Shown: in pieces, positions 1 to 8,416 of the stretch | How positions within the stretch are numbered: position 1 is the first letter of the stretch | Layout of the letters: each line of letters starts with the position of its first letter | Source of the DNA: Bacteroidota bacterium | Lineage (GTDB): Bacteria; Bacteroidota; Bacteroidia; Bacteroidales; Paludibacteraceae | Direction: 5' to 3' | DNA length: 64,000 nucleotides | Assembly (NCBI GenBank): GCA_017860295.1 | Contig: JAFNAS010000014.1 | Location: 19,562 to 83,561 of the forward strand | Made by a program: the position numbers and the translations under genes | The notes under the pieces: model-generated | Told to the model about the DNA's origin: nothing | The model's input: only the letters and a program-made list of their open reading frames with translations | Database searches by the model: none

Positions 1-2
1 TT

Positions 3-374
3 ACATTGTCCGGTTTTAGGGGAAAATACCTCTTACTCGATTTCTGGGCGTCATGGTGCGGCCCTTGTCGTCGCGAGAATCCGAATGTTGTAGCTGCATT
101 CAATCATTTCAAAGACAAGAATTTTACCATTTTGGGCGTCTCTCTCGATAATGAAAACGGAAAAGAGGCCTGGTTGGCGGCGATCAAAAAAGACGGGTTG
201 GTATGGAATCATGTTTCCGACCTGAAATATTGGAACAGTGCTGCTGCTCAGCTTTATCAGGTACACTCTATTCCTCAGAATTTCCTACTGGATCCGACAG
301 GAAAAATCGTAGCTAAAAACCTTAGGGGAGAAGATCTGGAAAAGAAATTAAGTGAGCTTTTGGACCACAAATAA
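3..374 (+). CDS. Thioredoxin-like (TlpA/ResA-type) domain protein, C-terminal part
   Basis: Partial gene cut by the left window edge; the open frame runs in from upstream, so no start is assigned (the TTG at position 6 is internal). It reads LSGFRGKYLLLDFWASWCGPC, the usual lead into the redox-active CxxC of TlpA/ResA/AhpC-TSA proteins; the CGPC codons lie at 57-68. The later SIPQNFLLDPTGKIV segment is the cis-proline loop and beta strand of the fold. Such proteins are normally exported thiol-disulfide oxidoreductases, and in Bacteroidetes often carry an N-terminal DUF4369 domain, which would lie outside the window. A terminator hairpin follows. Family assignment is firm; the substrate is unknown. 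Confidence 0.9.
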   Translation, partial: TLSGFRGKYLLLDFWASWCGPCRRENPNVVAAFNHFKDKNFTILGVSLDNENGKEAWLAAIKKDGLVWNHVSDLKYWNSAAAQLYQVHSIPQNFLLDPTGKIVAKNLRGEDLEKKLSELLDHK

Positions 375-389
375 GCAATCCAAACCAAT

Positions 390-428
390 AAAAAGAGCGG
401 AAATGAGAAAAATCATTTTCGCTCTTTT
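390..428 (+). terminator. Intrinsic terminator after the thioredoxin-like gene
   Basis: Inverted repeat AAAAGAGCG-GAAATGA ... TCATTTT-CGCTCTTTT, an A/T-flanked stem starting 16 bp after the stop codon. The T-rich 3' arm on the plus strand suits rho-independent termination. Confidence 0.75.
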
Positions 429-901
429 CATATTTCGACAGGTAGAGATATGCTAAAATAGCCTTGAATTTATCTCTGTTTTAGATCGCCAATATGCCCT
501 GTTGTAACAGACGGAATCTCCACGGAGCTGTTACTTGACCACCTGAAATTTGGTCTTATGCCGATCGATTAGAAATAGGCTTGTGGTGAGATATTTATTG
601 ATTTTGTAATTTAAAACAAGAGCGGTCATACCATCCATATCTTTGGAAAACGCTATGGTGTTTTGTCTATTAACTCAAGAAATAGACTAAAAAAACATTA
701 ATATGCATCGATTTTTTAAAAAATAGATTATCTTTGAATTCCTTTTCTTTAGGGTAAGAAAGTCGTTCTTTAGCAGACTTCGACAAAAGTACCTGAACTA
801 CCCGAAATCCAATCTAGAGAGTTTAATAAAGAGTGAGTGTCCGATTCGGAACAAGCTAAGCCATTGGCGAAGCGAGTGTACTTAATTCATTTATTACGCT
901 T
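429..901. other. 473-bp region without a recognisable gene
   Basis: No coding frame looks real. It holds a short hairpin (GTAACAG at 504-510 with CTGTTAC at 528-534) and a TATCTTTG match (729-736) to the Bacteroidetes -7 element TAnnTTTG, about 165 bp before the TonB receptor start. No convincing -33 TTTG sits at the right distance, so the promoter call is weak. Confidence 0.4.
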
Positions 902-3244
902 ATGTTTTTAAGGCAATTAATCATATTGATTTTGATGTTATGTTCGTTGTCGGCTATGGCTGCGGCGCTTCCTGCTGACAGGTTCAGTTTAAGTGGAATC
1001 ATTAAAGATGCAGCCAACGGAGAAGTGATGACGGGAGTGAATGTGTATATTCGAGAGTTGAAAAGTGGAGCAGTAACCAATAATTACGGATTTTATTCGG
1101 TCACGGTTCCTCGTGGAAAATACACAGTCGAAATTTCCTATTTAGGCTACCAGACTCTGGTAAAGAAAGTGAATTTGATGATGTCGCAGAAAGTAGATGT
1201 GGAGCTGAGGGAACGAGCCAAAGAAATAGCTGAAATAGAGGTAAAATCTCAGCGTAAGGATATGAACCAAGCATTAAATTCGATGGGAGCCGAACAAGTC
1301 TCCATCAATGCAATACGTAAGATACCTGCACTGATGGGCGAAGTAGATCTTCTGAAAGTAGTGCAGTTGTTACCCGGAGTGGTTTCTGCGGGCGAAGGAA
1401 CATCCAATTTTAGCGTGCGGGGTGGTGGCATCGATCAGAATCTTATAGTTCTTGACGATGCCACTATTTATAATGCATCTCACATGATGGGTTTCTTTTC
1501 GGTATTCAACAACGATGCTATCCGGAATATGACGCTTTACAAAGGAGATATTCCAGCCTCATACGGAGGGCGACTTTCGTCGTTGCTCGATGTACATACC
1601 AAAGACGGTAATTCGAAAACATTTGCCGGTAGTGGTGGTGTCGGCTTGATATCAACCAGACTAACACTTGAAGGGCCGCTGGTTTCGGACAAAGTGTCGT
1701 GTATCGTTTCGGCACGACGCACGTATGCCGATTTGTTTCTGAAGATGTCTCCCAATAAAGATCTTCGGGATAACAAACTCTATTTTTATGATTTCAATGC
1801 CAAATTGAACTATCGGATCGACGATAGAAACCGCATCGCAATTTCCGGTTATATGGGTGAAGATGTATTTAAAAATAGTTATGTAGGGTTTCACTTTGGA
1901 AATGCGGCAGCACTCCTTCGCTGGAATCATATTTTTTCGCAAAAAATTTACAGTAATTTGTCATTGAACTACAGTCGCTATAAGTACAATCTTCAATCCG
2001 AAATCAGCGACAATGATAATTTTGACTGGCGTTACTCCATGCGGGATTTCTCACTGAAACATGATTTTTCCTGGTTTTTGATACCAGAGCATACCATTAA
2101 GTTCGGTTATGCCGGAATATATCACAGGTTGAGCCCCGGGAACGTGACTTCTACAGCAGGTATGGGTGCCGATAGTAAATTTATATTGCCAGATATTAAT
2201 GCTGTTAAGGCATCAATCTATTTGTCGGATGAGTGCCGATTATCGAATCGTTTGTCGGTAAAAGCCGGTTTTCGCTTTACCGTATTTGCGAGTATCGGTA
2301 CCGGAACGGTATATAATTACGACCAAAATTACAATGTAATCGATTCGACTGTATATAAAACAGGACAGATTATAAAAACTTATTATCGTTTATCTCCCCG
2401 ATTAGGGCTTACGTATCGTATCGATGAACAATCATCGATGAAAGCCAGCTATGCACGTACCAACCAGTTTTTGCAAATGGCCTCCAATTCAACGGCAGGT
2501 ACTCCACTCGATCTTTGGTTTACTGCTGGTAAGAACATTCGTCCGCAGACATGCGATCAATTTGCATGGGGCTATTTTCGTAATTTTTTTCATCATAAGC
2601 TGGAAACATCCGTAGAGTTCTTCTACAAATCGTTGCAGCATACTATCGATTTTAAGGATCATGCACGGTTATTCCTCAATCCAAAGCTTGACGGAGAATT
2701 GCGGCTTGGACATTCGCATGCTTATGGTGTCGAATTTCAGTTGGAAAAAAATGAAGACAAGCTCACCGGTTGGATTAGTTATACTTATTCCCGCTCACGA
2801 AATACCATCTATGGAATCAATGATAATAAATCGTATCCTTCACCCTACGAACGTCCTCATACAATATACATCGTTGGAAATTACGAACTAAGCCGGGCTC
2901 TCTCTGTGGGAACAAACTTTGTGTATACGACAGGGCAACCAATCACTTATCCTGTAGGACGTATGGAAATAGAAGGTGTTATAGTTCCCATATATTCGAA
3001 ACGTAATGCATACCGGATGCCTGATTACCATCGGCTCGATCTGTCGTTAACATGGAAACCCCAGACTAAAAAGCCTCATAAATGGCAAGGAGAGTGGAAT
3101 GTTTCGGTATATAATGCTTATGGGCATAAAAATGCATGGGCAATTAATTTTGAAAAAGATCCAAATAATCCGTATAAGACCAGGGCAAAAATGACATATT
3201 TATTTGCAACAGTACCTTCTATATCGTACAACTTTAAATTTTAG
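902..3244 (+). CDS. TonB-dependent outer-membrane receptor with carboxypeptidase-like N-terminal domain
   Basis: 780 aa. A signal peptide (hydrophobic residues 6-21, cut near AMAAA) is followed by a CarboxypepD_reg-like domain (about 28-105, with GVNVYIRELKSG and NNYGFYSVTVPRG strands), a TonB plug (about 140-230, with LLPGVVSAGEG, SVRGGG and the ASYGGRLSSLLDV end) and a beta-barrel to the C-terminus, which ends in aromatic SYNFKF as expected for BAM insertion. The barrel imports a ligand across the outer membrane using TonB energy. The next gene, 4 bp downstream, is a DUF4249 lipoprotein, a frequent partner of this receptor type. The ligand cannot be read from the sequence. Confidence 0.92.
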   Translation: MFLRQLIILILMLCSLSAMAAALPADRFSLSGIIKDAANGEVMTGVNVYIRELKSGAVTNNYGFYSVTVPRGKYTVEISYLGYQTLVKKVNLMMSQKVDVELRERAKEIAEIEVKSQRKDMNQALNSMGAEQVSINAIRKIPALMGEVDLLKVVQLLPGVVSAGEGTSNFSVRGGGIDQNLIVLDDATIYNASHMMGFFSVFNNDAIRNMTLYKGDIPASYGGRLSSLLDVHTKDGNSKTFAGSGGVGLISTRLTLEGPLVSDKVSCIVSARRTYADLFLKMSPNKDLRDNKLYFYDFNAKLNYRIDDRNRIAISGYMGEDVFKNSYVGFHFGNAAALLRWNHIFSQKIYSNLSLNYSRYKYNLQSEISDNDNFDWRYSMRDFSLKHDFSWFLIPEHTIKFGYAGIYHRLSPGNVTSTAGMGADSKFILPDINAVKASIYLSDECRLSNRLSVKAGFRFTVFASIGTGTVYNYDQNYNVIDSTVYKTGQIIKTYYRLSPRLGLTYRIDEQSSMKASYARTNQFLQMASNSTAGTPLDLWFTAGKNIRPQTCDQFAWGYFRNFFHHKLETSVEFFYKSLQHTIDFKDHARLFLNPKLDGELRLGHSHAYGVEFQLEKNEDKLTGWISYTYSRSRNTIYGINDNKSYPSPYERPHTIYIVGNYELSRALSVGTNFVYTTGQPITYPVGRMEIEGVIVPIYSKRNAYRMPDYHRLDLSLTWKPQTKKPHKWQGEWNVSVYNAYGHKNAWAINFEKDPNNPYKTRAKMTYLFATVPSISYNFKF

Positions 3245-3248
3245 ACAG

Positions 3249-4130
3249 ATGAATACCACGCGATTTTTCTTTGCCGTTTTAGTTCTGTCGGCAATGTTGT
3301 TTGTGGCCTGTACAACCGATTTTGATGTACAACTTGACAGCATATCACCCGAGCTGGTCGTTGATGGTGCTGTTACTACCGATACTACCGCTCACACTGT
3401 TTATCTGAAAAAAACAGGAGCTTATTTCTGCGATCAACCCGCAGATGTGGTCACAGGAGCTATGGTTACACTTAGTGATGGACTAAATACCGTTGTTCTG
3501 AAGGAAGACAGCACGGAGAAAGGTGCTTATAGAACGGCGGCCAACTATTATGGTATCGTAGGACGCACTTATACACTGACGATTGGTAGTGTGGATATCA
3601 ACAACGATGGCAAGAAAGAGACGTATACCGCGTCCAGTATCATAGAGGAAGTACCTTCGGTCGAGAAGATTAATGTAAGTAAAGAAATCGTTTTTTACGA
3701 AAATGTGTGGGCGATAAATGTATGGATGCATGATCCGGCCGGTATCTCAAACTATTATCTCACCAAAGCTTTTAAAAACGATGTGTGTTTGTCGGATACC
3801 ATTACAGAATGGAATATAATGACTGATTCTTTTTTTAATGGTGTTGATTTATGTAACAGAACTATTATGTATTTGCCTTCGAATATCAAAACAGAGAAAA
3901 TTCATAGCGGCGATAAGGTCGGATTGGAATTATGTGGCATAAGCGAAGATTATTACAGTTTTATAAGTGAAGTACAACAAGAGGCTGGTGAACGAAACCC
4001 CTTGTTCGGTGGACAACCTGCTAATGTTCGCACCAATGTCAAACAAATTTTTCCAACGAATACAACAGGGAGTCCCAGAGGTTATTTTGCTGCTTATTCC
4101 ATCTCTCGCGCCCAAACCATATACCAATGA
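3249..4130 (+). CDS. DUF4249 family lipoprotein
   Basis: 293 aa from the ATG at 3249; a longer frame from 3204 overlaps the receptor and lacks a leader. The start chosen gives a lipoprotein signal peptide with lipobox FVAC and the lipidated Cys at residue 21. The mature start (SPELVVDGAVTTDTTAHTVYLKKTGAYF) is the typical DUF4249 opening. Members are surface or periplasmic lipoproteins of unknown function encoded beside TonB receptors; the tight spacing here suggests co-transcription and a shared substrate. A terminator hairpin follows. The family call is strong, the role is inferred from context. Confidence 0.85.
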   Translation: MNTTRFFFAVLVLSAMLFVACTTDFDVQLDSISPELVVDGAVTTDTTAHTVYLKKTGAYFCDQPADVVTGAMVTLSDGLNTVVLKEDSTEKGAYRTAANYYGIVGRTYTLTIGSVDINNDGKKETYTASSIIEEVPSVEKINVSKEIVFYENVWAINVWMHDPAGISNYYLTKAFKNDVCLSDTITEWNIMTDSFFNGVDLCNRTIMYLPSNIKTEKIHSGDKVGLELCGISEDYYSFISEVQQEAGERNPLFGGQPANVRTNVKQIFPTNTTGSPRGYFAAYSISRAQTIYQ

Positions 4131-4162
4131 AGATAACAGGAGGAGGTTGTCATCACGCAAAG

Positions 4163-4210
4163 AACGGCATATTCGTAGAAGAAATCAACGAATATGCCGT
4201 TTCATTTTTT
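4163..4210 (+). terminator. Intrinsic terminator after the receptor/DUF4249 pair
   Basis: Inverted repeat AACGGCATATTCGT (4163-4176) with ACGAATATGCCGTT, followed by a T run. It closes the two-gene receptor operon. Confidence 0.85.
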
Positions 4211-4236
4211 TGACTTTCGATACATGGAAAATATTG

Positions 4237-4244
4237 TAACTTTG
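4237..4244 (+). promoter_or_regulatory. Bacteroidetes -7 element before the Nudix gene
   Basis: TAACTTTG matches TAnnTTTG and lies 55 bp before the Nudix start, just after the preceding terminator. The nearest upstream TTTG (4209-4212) is about 24 bp away, a little farther than the usual 19-21, so the -33 box is uncertain. Confidence 0.55.
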
Positions 4245-4298
4245 TACCGTTTTCGATTGAAAATCTTTAGAAAACAGTATAATTCAACATAAATAACG

Positions 4299-4799
4299 AT
4301 GGATGAAATATTCCCTTTGGTAGATGAACAGGGAAATGTAACAGGGAAAGCTACCCGTAGCCAATGCCATGGAGGAACTTTTTGGCTCCATCCTGTAGTG
4401 CATCTTCATATTTTCAACAGTAGTGGTGAACTATTTTTGCAAAAGAGGTCGATGACCAAGGATACGCAACCCGGAAAATGGGATACAGCGGTAGGTGGTC
4501 ATGTCGATTACGGAGAAACTGTGGAGACGGCATTGAAGCGGGAGGCTTTTGAAGAACTCGGTGTTACGGAATTTGTTCCGACTCCGGTCGCCCGTTATGT
4601 GTGGCAATCGGCAGTAGAAAAAGAGCTTGTAAATGCATACCGAACAATATACGACGGGGAGTTCGTGCTCGACTACAATGAATTGGACGAAGGTCGGTTT
4701 TGGTCAATAAGTGAGATTCGCAACTCGTTGGGAAAAGGGATATTTACTCCCAATTTTGAACATGATTTTCAATTGGTAACGGAATCGCTACCTCAATAA
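4299..4799 (+). CDS. Nudix hydrolase (isopentenyl-diphosphate isomerase-like / YfcD type)
   Basis: 166 aa. The Nudix box GX5EX7REUXEEXGU is complete: G67-HVDYG-E73, seven residues, then R81-EAFEELG-V89; the glutamates bind the catalytic divalent metal. The N-terminal VDEQGNVTGKATRSQCH segment and the WDTAVGGHVDYGE lead place it near the IDI-like/YfcD subgroup, which hydrolyses nucleoside diphosphate derivatives. The exact substrate is unknown, and it is probably not a true IPP isomerase. First gene of a likely three-gene operon; the Gate-domain membrane protein starts 5 bp after its stop. Confidence 0.88.
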   Translation: MDEIFPLVDEQGNVTGKATRSQCHGGTFWLHPVVHLHIFNSSGELFLQKRSMTKDTQPGKWDTAVGGHVDYGETVETALKREAFEELGVTEFVPTPVARYVWQSAVEKELVNAYRTIYDGEFVLDYNELDEGRFWSISEIRNSLGKGIFTPNFEHDFQLVTESLPQ

Positions 4800-4804
4800 G
4801 TTTC

Positions 4805-5731
4805 ATGCAACGAATCGTATTGTGTGTCCGTTTGGCCTTGCCGAAAGCTACGCATACCATTGTATGGCTACTGAAGCTGATGTTGCCGGTAGCTTTACTT
4901 GTGAGTTTTTTGCAGTATTGGGGCGTGATGGGCTGGCTGTCGGGCTATTTATCTCCGGTCTTTATTCATATCGGATTGCCCGGAGTTTCGGCTATCGTTT
5001 TTATTACAAGTCTTTTTCTGCCTCTGTATTCGGTATTGGCTGTTATTGCCACACTCACACTGGGGATGCGTGAAGTGACTATTCTGGCCATCATGTGTCT
5101 TATTTCTCATAGCCTGATTATTGAGACGGCAGTGCAAAAACGTACCGGTTCGTCGGTATTCAATATGTTGGTGGTACGCGTCGGTATGAGTTTTATTGCT
5201 GCCGTGTTGTTGAATTGGCTCTTGCCGACAACCGGTTTTGCCGTATCGCATTCAACGGAGCAGATGCTACGGCTTACGGCAGTATGGGATGTTTTATTGC
5301 AGTGGGCGAAAACTTCTATGATATTGACTATTAAGGTTTCATTAATTTTGTATGGACTGTTTATATTTCAAAATATACTTAACGAATATAACTGGCTTAA
5401 TAAGATTTCAATTTTCTTCGCGCCATTAATGCAATTTTTCGGTCTGTCAAGAGAAGTCTCTTTTCTCTGGTTTGTGGCTCAGACACTTGGGCTGGCTTAC
5501 GGGTCTGCAGTGGTTATCGAGCAAGTGGAGACGGGAATGGTAGAGAAGAAGGATGCCAATATGCTTAATTATCATATTGCGGTCAATCACTCATTACTGG
5601 AAGATACGTTACTCTTTGCATCGATAGGAGTTTCGGTTTTATGGATCGTGGTGCCTCGTATTGGTCTGGCTTTGTTGCTTGTTTGGGGCATTCATGCCTT
5701 CCGGCGAATATTTCCGACAGTAAAATTATAA
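4805..5731 (+). CDS. Nucleoside recognition (Gate) domain membrane protein
   Basis: 308 aa, very hydrophobic, with about eight predicted membrane segments; both halves carry the small-residue-rich, loop-containing helices of the Gate/nucleoside-recognition family (related to SpmA/SpmB and the FeoB core). Motifs such as SLFLPLYSVLAVIATLTLGMRE and AVNHSLLEDTLLFASIG fit this family. It acts in the inner membrane; the transported or sensed molecule is unknown. It follows the Nudix gene by 5 bp and precedes a DUF4919 gene by 22 bp, so the three are probably co-transcribed. Family call is good, function open. Confidence 0.75.
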   Translation: MQRIVLCVRLALPKATHTIVWLLKLMLPVALLVSFLQYWGVMGWLSGYLSPVFIHIGLPGVSAIVFITSLFLPLYSVLAVIATLTLGMREVTILAIMCLISHSLIIETAVQKRTGSSVFNMLVVRVGMSFIAAVLLNWLLPTTGFAVSHSTEQMLRLTAVWDVLLQWAKTSMILTIKVSLILYGLFIFQNILNEYNWLNKISIFFAPLMQFFGLSREVSFLWFVAQTLGLAYGSAVVIEQVETGMVEKKDANMLNYHIAVNHSLLEDTLLFASIGVSVLWIVVPRIGLALLLVWGIHAFRRIFPTVKL

Positions 5732-5753
5732 TGATAAAATAAAAATAGATACT

Positions 5754-6443
5754 ATGCTGAAATATAAGTTTTTAATTTTGTTTATGTCGGTTGCTACTTT
5801 CGGTATGGCACAACGACAACTATCCATGCCTCCCAACTATAATTTGTTGCGTAGAACTATTTTTGATGCAAAATCGGACTGCTATTTTCCAAAGTTGATG
5901 CAGCGTTTTTTGGCAAACGATACGACTATGACAACCGATCAGGTTCGTTCGCTTTACTATGGCTATACGTTGCAGAAAGAATACAAGCCATATTACCACA
6001 ATGCAAAGGATTCTCTCTTATTTACTTATGCTCGGAAAGTAAATAAAACGACTGCCGATTGCGACACCATTATCCGACTTACACGTCAATCGCTGGCCGT
6101 GTTTCCACTCGATCTATATAAGCTCAATCAACTGGCCTATGCCTATCATATGACTGGAAGAAATGATCTGGCACATCTCTACACTTTAAAATCCAAACAG
6201 TTGGCAAGGGCAATCTTTTCTACTGGTAATGGCCGGACGCAGATGACCGCCTGGCATGTGATTTCTGTGTCTGACGAATATGAACTGATTTACCTGCTGG
6301 GATTATTTCCTGTCGATCAGCGTTTTGTTTATAGTAATTGCGATTTTATATCGGTTGCTAAGAACAGGTTGAAAGTCAATGGATTTTATTTTAATATTAA
6401 GCGTTTGATTGATGTCAATGGTTCGATGCCGTCGTCTAATTGA
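5754..6443 (+). CDS. DUF4919 domain protein, exported
   Basis: 229 aa. An N-terminal signal peptide (hydrophobic residues 5-18, ending FGMAQ) indicates export to the periplasm or outer membrane. The body has the DUF4919 pattern: NYNLLRRTIFDAKSDCYFPKLMQRF, the LYYGYTLQKEYKPY block and a C-terminal NGFYFNIKRL. The middle is helical and resembles TPR-like repeats (LAVFPLDLYKLNQLAYAYHMTGRNDLA). DUF4919 proteins are largely Bacteroidetes-specific and uncharacterised. Likely last gene of the Nudix operon. Confidence 0.75.
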   Translation: MLKYKFLILFMSVATFGMAQRQLSMPPNYNLLRRTIFDAKSDCYFPKLMQRFLANDTTMTTDQVRSLYYGYTLQKEYKPYYHNAKDSLLFTYARKVNKTTADCDTIIRLTRQSLAVFPLDLYKLNQLAYAYHMTGRNDLAHLYTLKSKQLARAIFSTGNGRTQMTAWHVISVSDEYELIYLLGLFPVDQRFVYSNCDFISVAKNRLKVNGFYFNIKRLIDVNGSMPSSN

Positions 6444-6544
6444 TTGCATTGGCAAGGAGGATGCTACTTAATCTTATCTGAAATATCATGCTGAAAAACA
6501 CAACCGCTTCCTTGAATATCAATATCAAAATACTGTTTTAAAGC

Positions 6545-7261
6545 ATGATACTACAACCAATTACGGAATTTATAAATCAACATTCATACCCTGAGTTTAA
6601 ATTAAAGGCTGTCTTATTCGATATGGACGGCGTGCTTTTCGATTCGATGCCGGCACATGCCGAAGCCTGGGTGAGAGCCATTAGAAAGATCGGATTGCCA
6701 TTTACACACTACGAAGCGTATATGCACGAAGGAAGAACCGGAACCGGAACGATCAACGGTATTTTCCAGCGTGAATGGGGACGAAGCGCAACCTCGGAAG
6801 AAGAGAAGGCGATATATACACATAAAAGTAAAGAGTTCAGGGAGTTGAGCCGTACGATACCGATGCCTTTTGCGGGTGAGCTTTTAAATAAACTGAAGAA
6901 CAAAGGACTGGACATTATTTTGGTAACCGGCTCCGGACAAGCCAGTTTGCTCGATAGTCTGGAGGTATATTATCCCGGTATTTTTTGCCAGGAGAAGATG
7001 GTGACGGCCTTCGATGTTAAGTACGGCAAGCCCAATCCGGAACCCTACCTGATGGGATTGCAAAAAGCCGGTGTCAAACCCTGGGAAGCCGTGGTGGTAG
7101 AGAATGCCCCGTTGGGGGTAGAGGCTGCCAAAGGTGCCGGAATTTTTACGGTGGCCATCAATACCGGTATTCTCGAAGATGAGGTGTTGGTCGATGCCGG
7201 AGCAAATATTGTTTTGCCGGGAATGCAGGAACTTTACAACGAGTGGGATATTCTGTTTTAG
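6545..7261 (+). CDS. HAD-superfamily phosphatase, beta-phosphoglucomutase-like
   Basis: 238 aa. HAD motif I is LFDMDGVLFDS with nucleophile D26 and acid/base D28. The helical cap follows (about 38-105), then motif II VTGSG, the motif III lysine in GKPNPEPY and motif IV VVVENAPLGVEAAKGAG, where Glu-Asn replaces the common Glu-Asp. This arrangement is that of cytosolic beta-phosphoglucomutase/phosphatase subfamily I enzymes acting on small phosphosugars or nucleotides. The substrate cannot be predicted. The cupin gene begins 29 bp downstream. Confidence 0.88.
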   Translation: MILQPITEFINQHSYPEFKLKAVLFDMDGVLFDSMPAHAEAWVRAIRKIGLPFTHYEAYMHEGRTGTGTINGIFQREWGRSATSEEEKAIYTHKSKEFRELSRTIPMPFAGELLNKLKNKGLDIILVTGSGQASLLDSLEVYYPGIFCQEKMVTAFDVKYGKPNPEPYLMGLQKAGVKPWEAVVVENAPLGVEAAKGAGIFTVAINTGILEDEVLVDAGANIVLPGMQELYNEWDILF

Positions 7262-7290
7262 TTATAAACCGAGCGATTATTATTGCCATT

Positions 7291-7752
7291 ATGATGAAAA
7301 CTATCGAAAAAATAGCACAAAACAAGCATTACGCAGCCATCGATCTGGGAAATCTGGAAGAGATACTGCAATACACGTTGATTCATCCTGTCAGCAAACG
7401 GGAGATCGAAGGTAAAGTCTTTGTGAAGGATGCAACAGGAGCGACCGGAACGGAAATTTCGTTCAATATGTTGCCTCCGCATACCGAGGTACCCTATTTT
7501 CATATCCACAACAAAAACGAAGAGACCTATATCTTTCTGAAAGGGTCAGGCTTTTATCAGGTGGACGACGACTGTTTTCCCATCAAAGAGGGAAGCGTGG
7601 TACGTGTGGCTCCGCAGGGAAACCGCGGTATGTGCAATACATCCGATGAACCGATGATCTACATTGCCATTCAATCGAAAGAAAATTCGCTGGAAGAACA
7701 TACTTCCGCCGACGGTACACGGATACCTACTGAACCGAAATGGAAACGTTAG
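7291..7752 (+). CDS. Cupin-domain protein
   Basis: 153 aa from the ATG pair at 7291/7294; a longer frame from 7243 would overlap the HAD gene without adding conserved sequence. A single small beta-barrel carries cupin motif 1 (PYFHIHNKNEETYIFLKGSG, His, His and Glu as metal ligands) and motif 2 (GSVVRVAPQGNRGMCNTSDEP). The second motif has no obvious metal-binding His, so metal binding may rest on motif 1 and H64. Small stand-alone cupins are sugar or metabolite binding enzymes or sensors; the function is unknown. The stop codon runs directly into a heptad repeat array. Confidence 0.82.
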   Translation: MMKTIEKIAQNKHYAAIDLGNLEEILQYTLIHPVSKREIEGKVFVKDATGATGTEISFNMLPPHTEVPYFHIHNKNEETYIFLKGSGFYQVDDDCFPIKEGSVVRVAPQGNRGMCNTSDEPMIYIAIQSKENSLEEHTSADGTRIPTEPKWKR

Positions 7753-7801
7753 GTTTAAGTGGTAAGGTATAAGGTGTAAGAAGTAAGATGTAAGTGGCAA
7801 G
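7753..7801. repeat. Degenerate heptanucleotide array, unit nnnTAAG
   Basis: Seven consecutive 7-nt units directly after the cupin stop: gttTAAG, tggTAAG, gtaTAAG, gtgTAAG, aagTAAG, atgTAAG, tggCAAG. The last four positions are nearly fixed and the first three vary freely, with no change in period. It fills most of the 84-bp spacer before the GNAT gene. Confidence 0.9.
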
Positions 7802-7836
7802 TAATAGTCTTATTTGTTTTTGTTAATCAGTGTATT

Positions 7837-8331
7837 ATGAAAACTCAACTACAACGGATATTACCGGATGCAGATTTGTCGGACGTGGTGGCAGTGCTGA
7901 GAAGTGCGCATGGAACGGTGGCGCGACAATTCGGCTTTACACAGGAGACCAACCCGACAAACAGTGCTTTTATCGATGCGGAAACGTTGCGCGGACAATT
8001 AGAGAAGGGCATTGAACTGTACCTGATGACTGATGATCATGTTCCTGTCGGATGTATTGCCATTGAAGAATCGAAAACCGAAGCCGAAACGTTTTATATT
8101 GAAAAGGTCTCGGTGGTACCCGATTGCCGGAACCGTGGATTGGGAGTGGAATTGATGAATTTTGCCACATCTTTGATCGGGAGTCGGGGAGGGAAGCATA
8201 TCGGCGTTGCATTGATTAATGAGCATGAAAAACTGAAAGCGTGGTACCAACAGCAAGGCTTCAGAGAGGTGATTGTAAAAGAATACGCGCATTTGCCTTT
8301 CAACGTGTGTTTTATGAGTAAGGAAATATAA
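7837..8331 (+). CDS. GNAT-family N-acetyltransferase
   Basis: 164 aa. The central FYIEKVSVVPDCRNRGLGVELMNFA block is the GNAT motif A strand and acetyl-CoA pyrophosphate loop (Q/RxxGxG appears as CRNRGLG). It is followed by the motif B segment HIGVALINEHEKLKAWYQQQGF with the typical WYxxxGF ending. It transfers an acetyl group to an unknown amine in the cytosol. It sits alone between two heptad arrays, so its operon membership is unclear. Confidence 0.87.
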   Translation: MKTQLQRILPDADLSDVVAVLRSAHGTVARQFGFTQETNPTNSAFIDAETLRGQLEKGIELYLMTDDHVPVGCIAIEESKTEAETFYIEKVSVVPDCRNRGLGVELMNFATSLIGSRGGKHIGVALINEHEKLKAWYQQQGFREVIVKEYAHLPFNVCFMSKEI

Positions 8332-8386
8332 TTCCATCTGACTGTGGAACTAATGAGTAATAATGAAAAAAGTAGGAATGAAGCTG

Positions 8387-8414
8387 TCTTTGTTCTTTAC
8401 TCTTTGCTCTATTT
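8387..8414. repeat. Heptanucleotide array, unit TCTTTnn, copy shared with the kdpE upstream region
   Basis: Units tctttgt, tctttac, tctttgc, tctattt end just before the patatin ATG at 8417. Positions 8387-8411 match 19589-19613 at 24 of 25 bases. Confidence 0.85.
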
Positions 8415-8416
8415 GA

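Noticed and set aside
3204..3248. Earlier start for the DUF4249 gene
   Set aside because: It overlaps the receptor and would bury the lipoprotein signal peptide.
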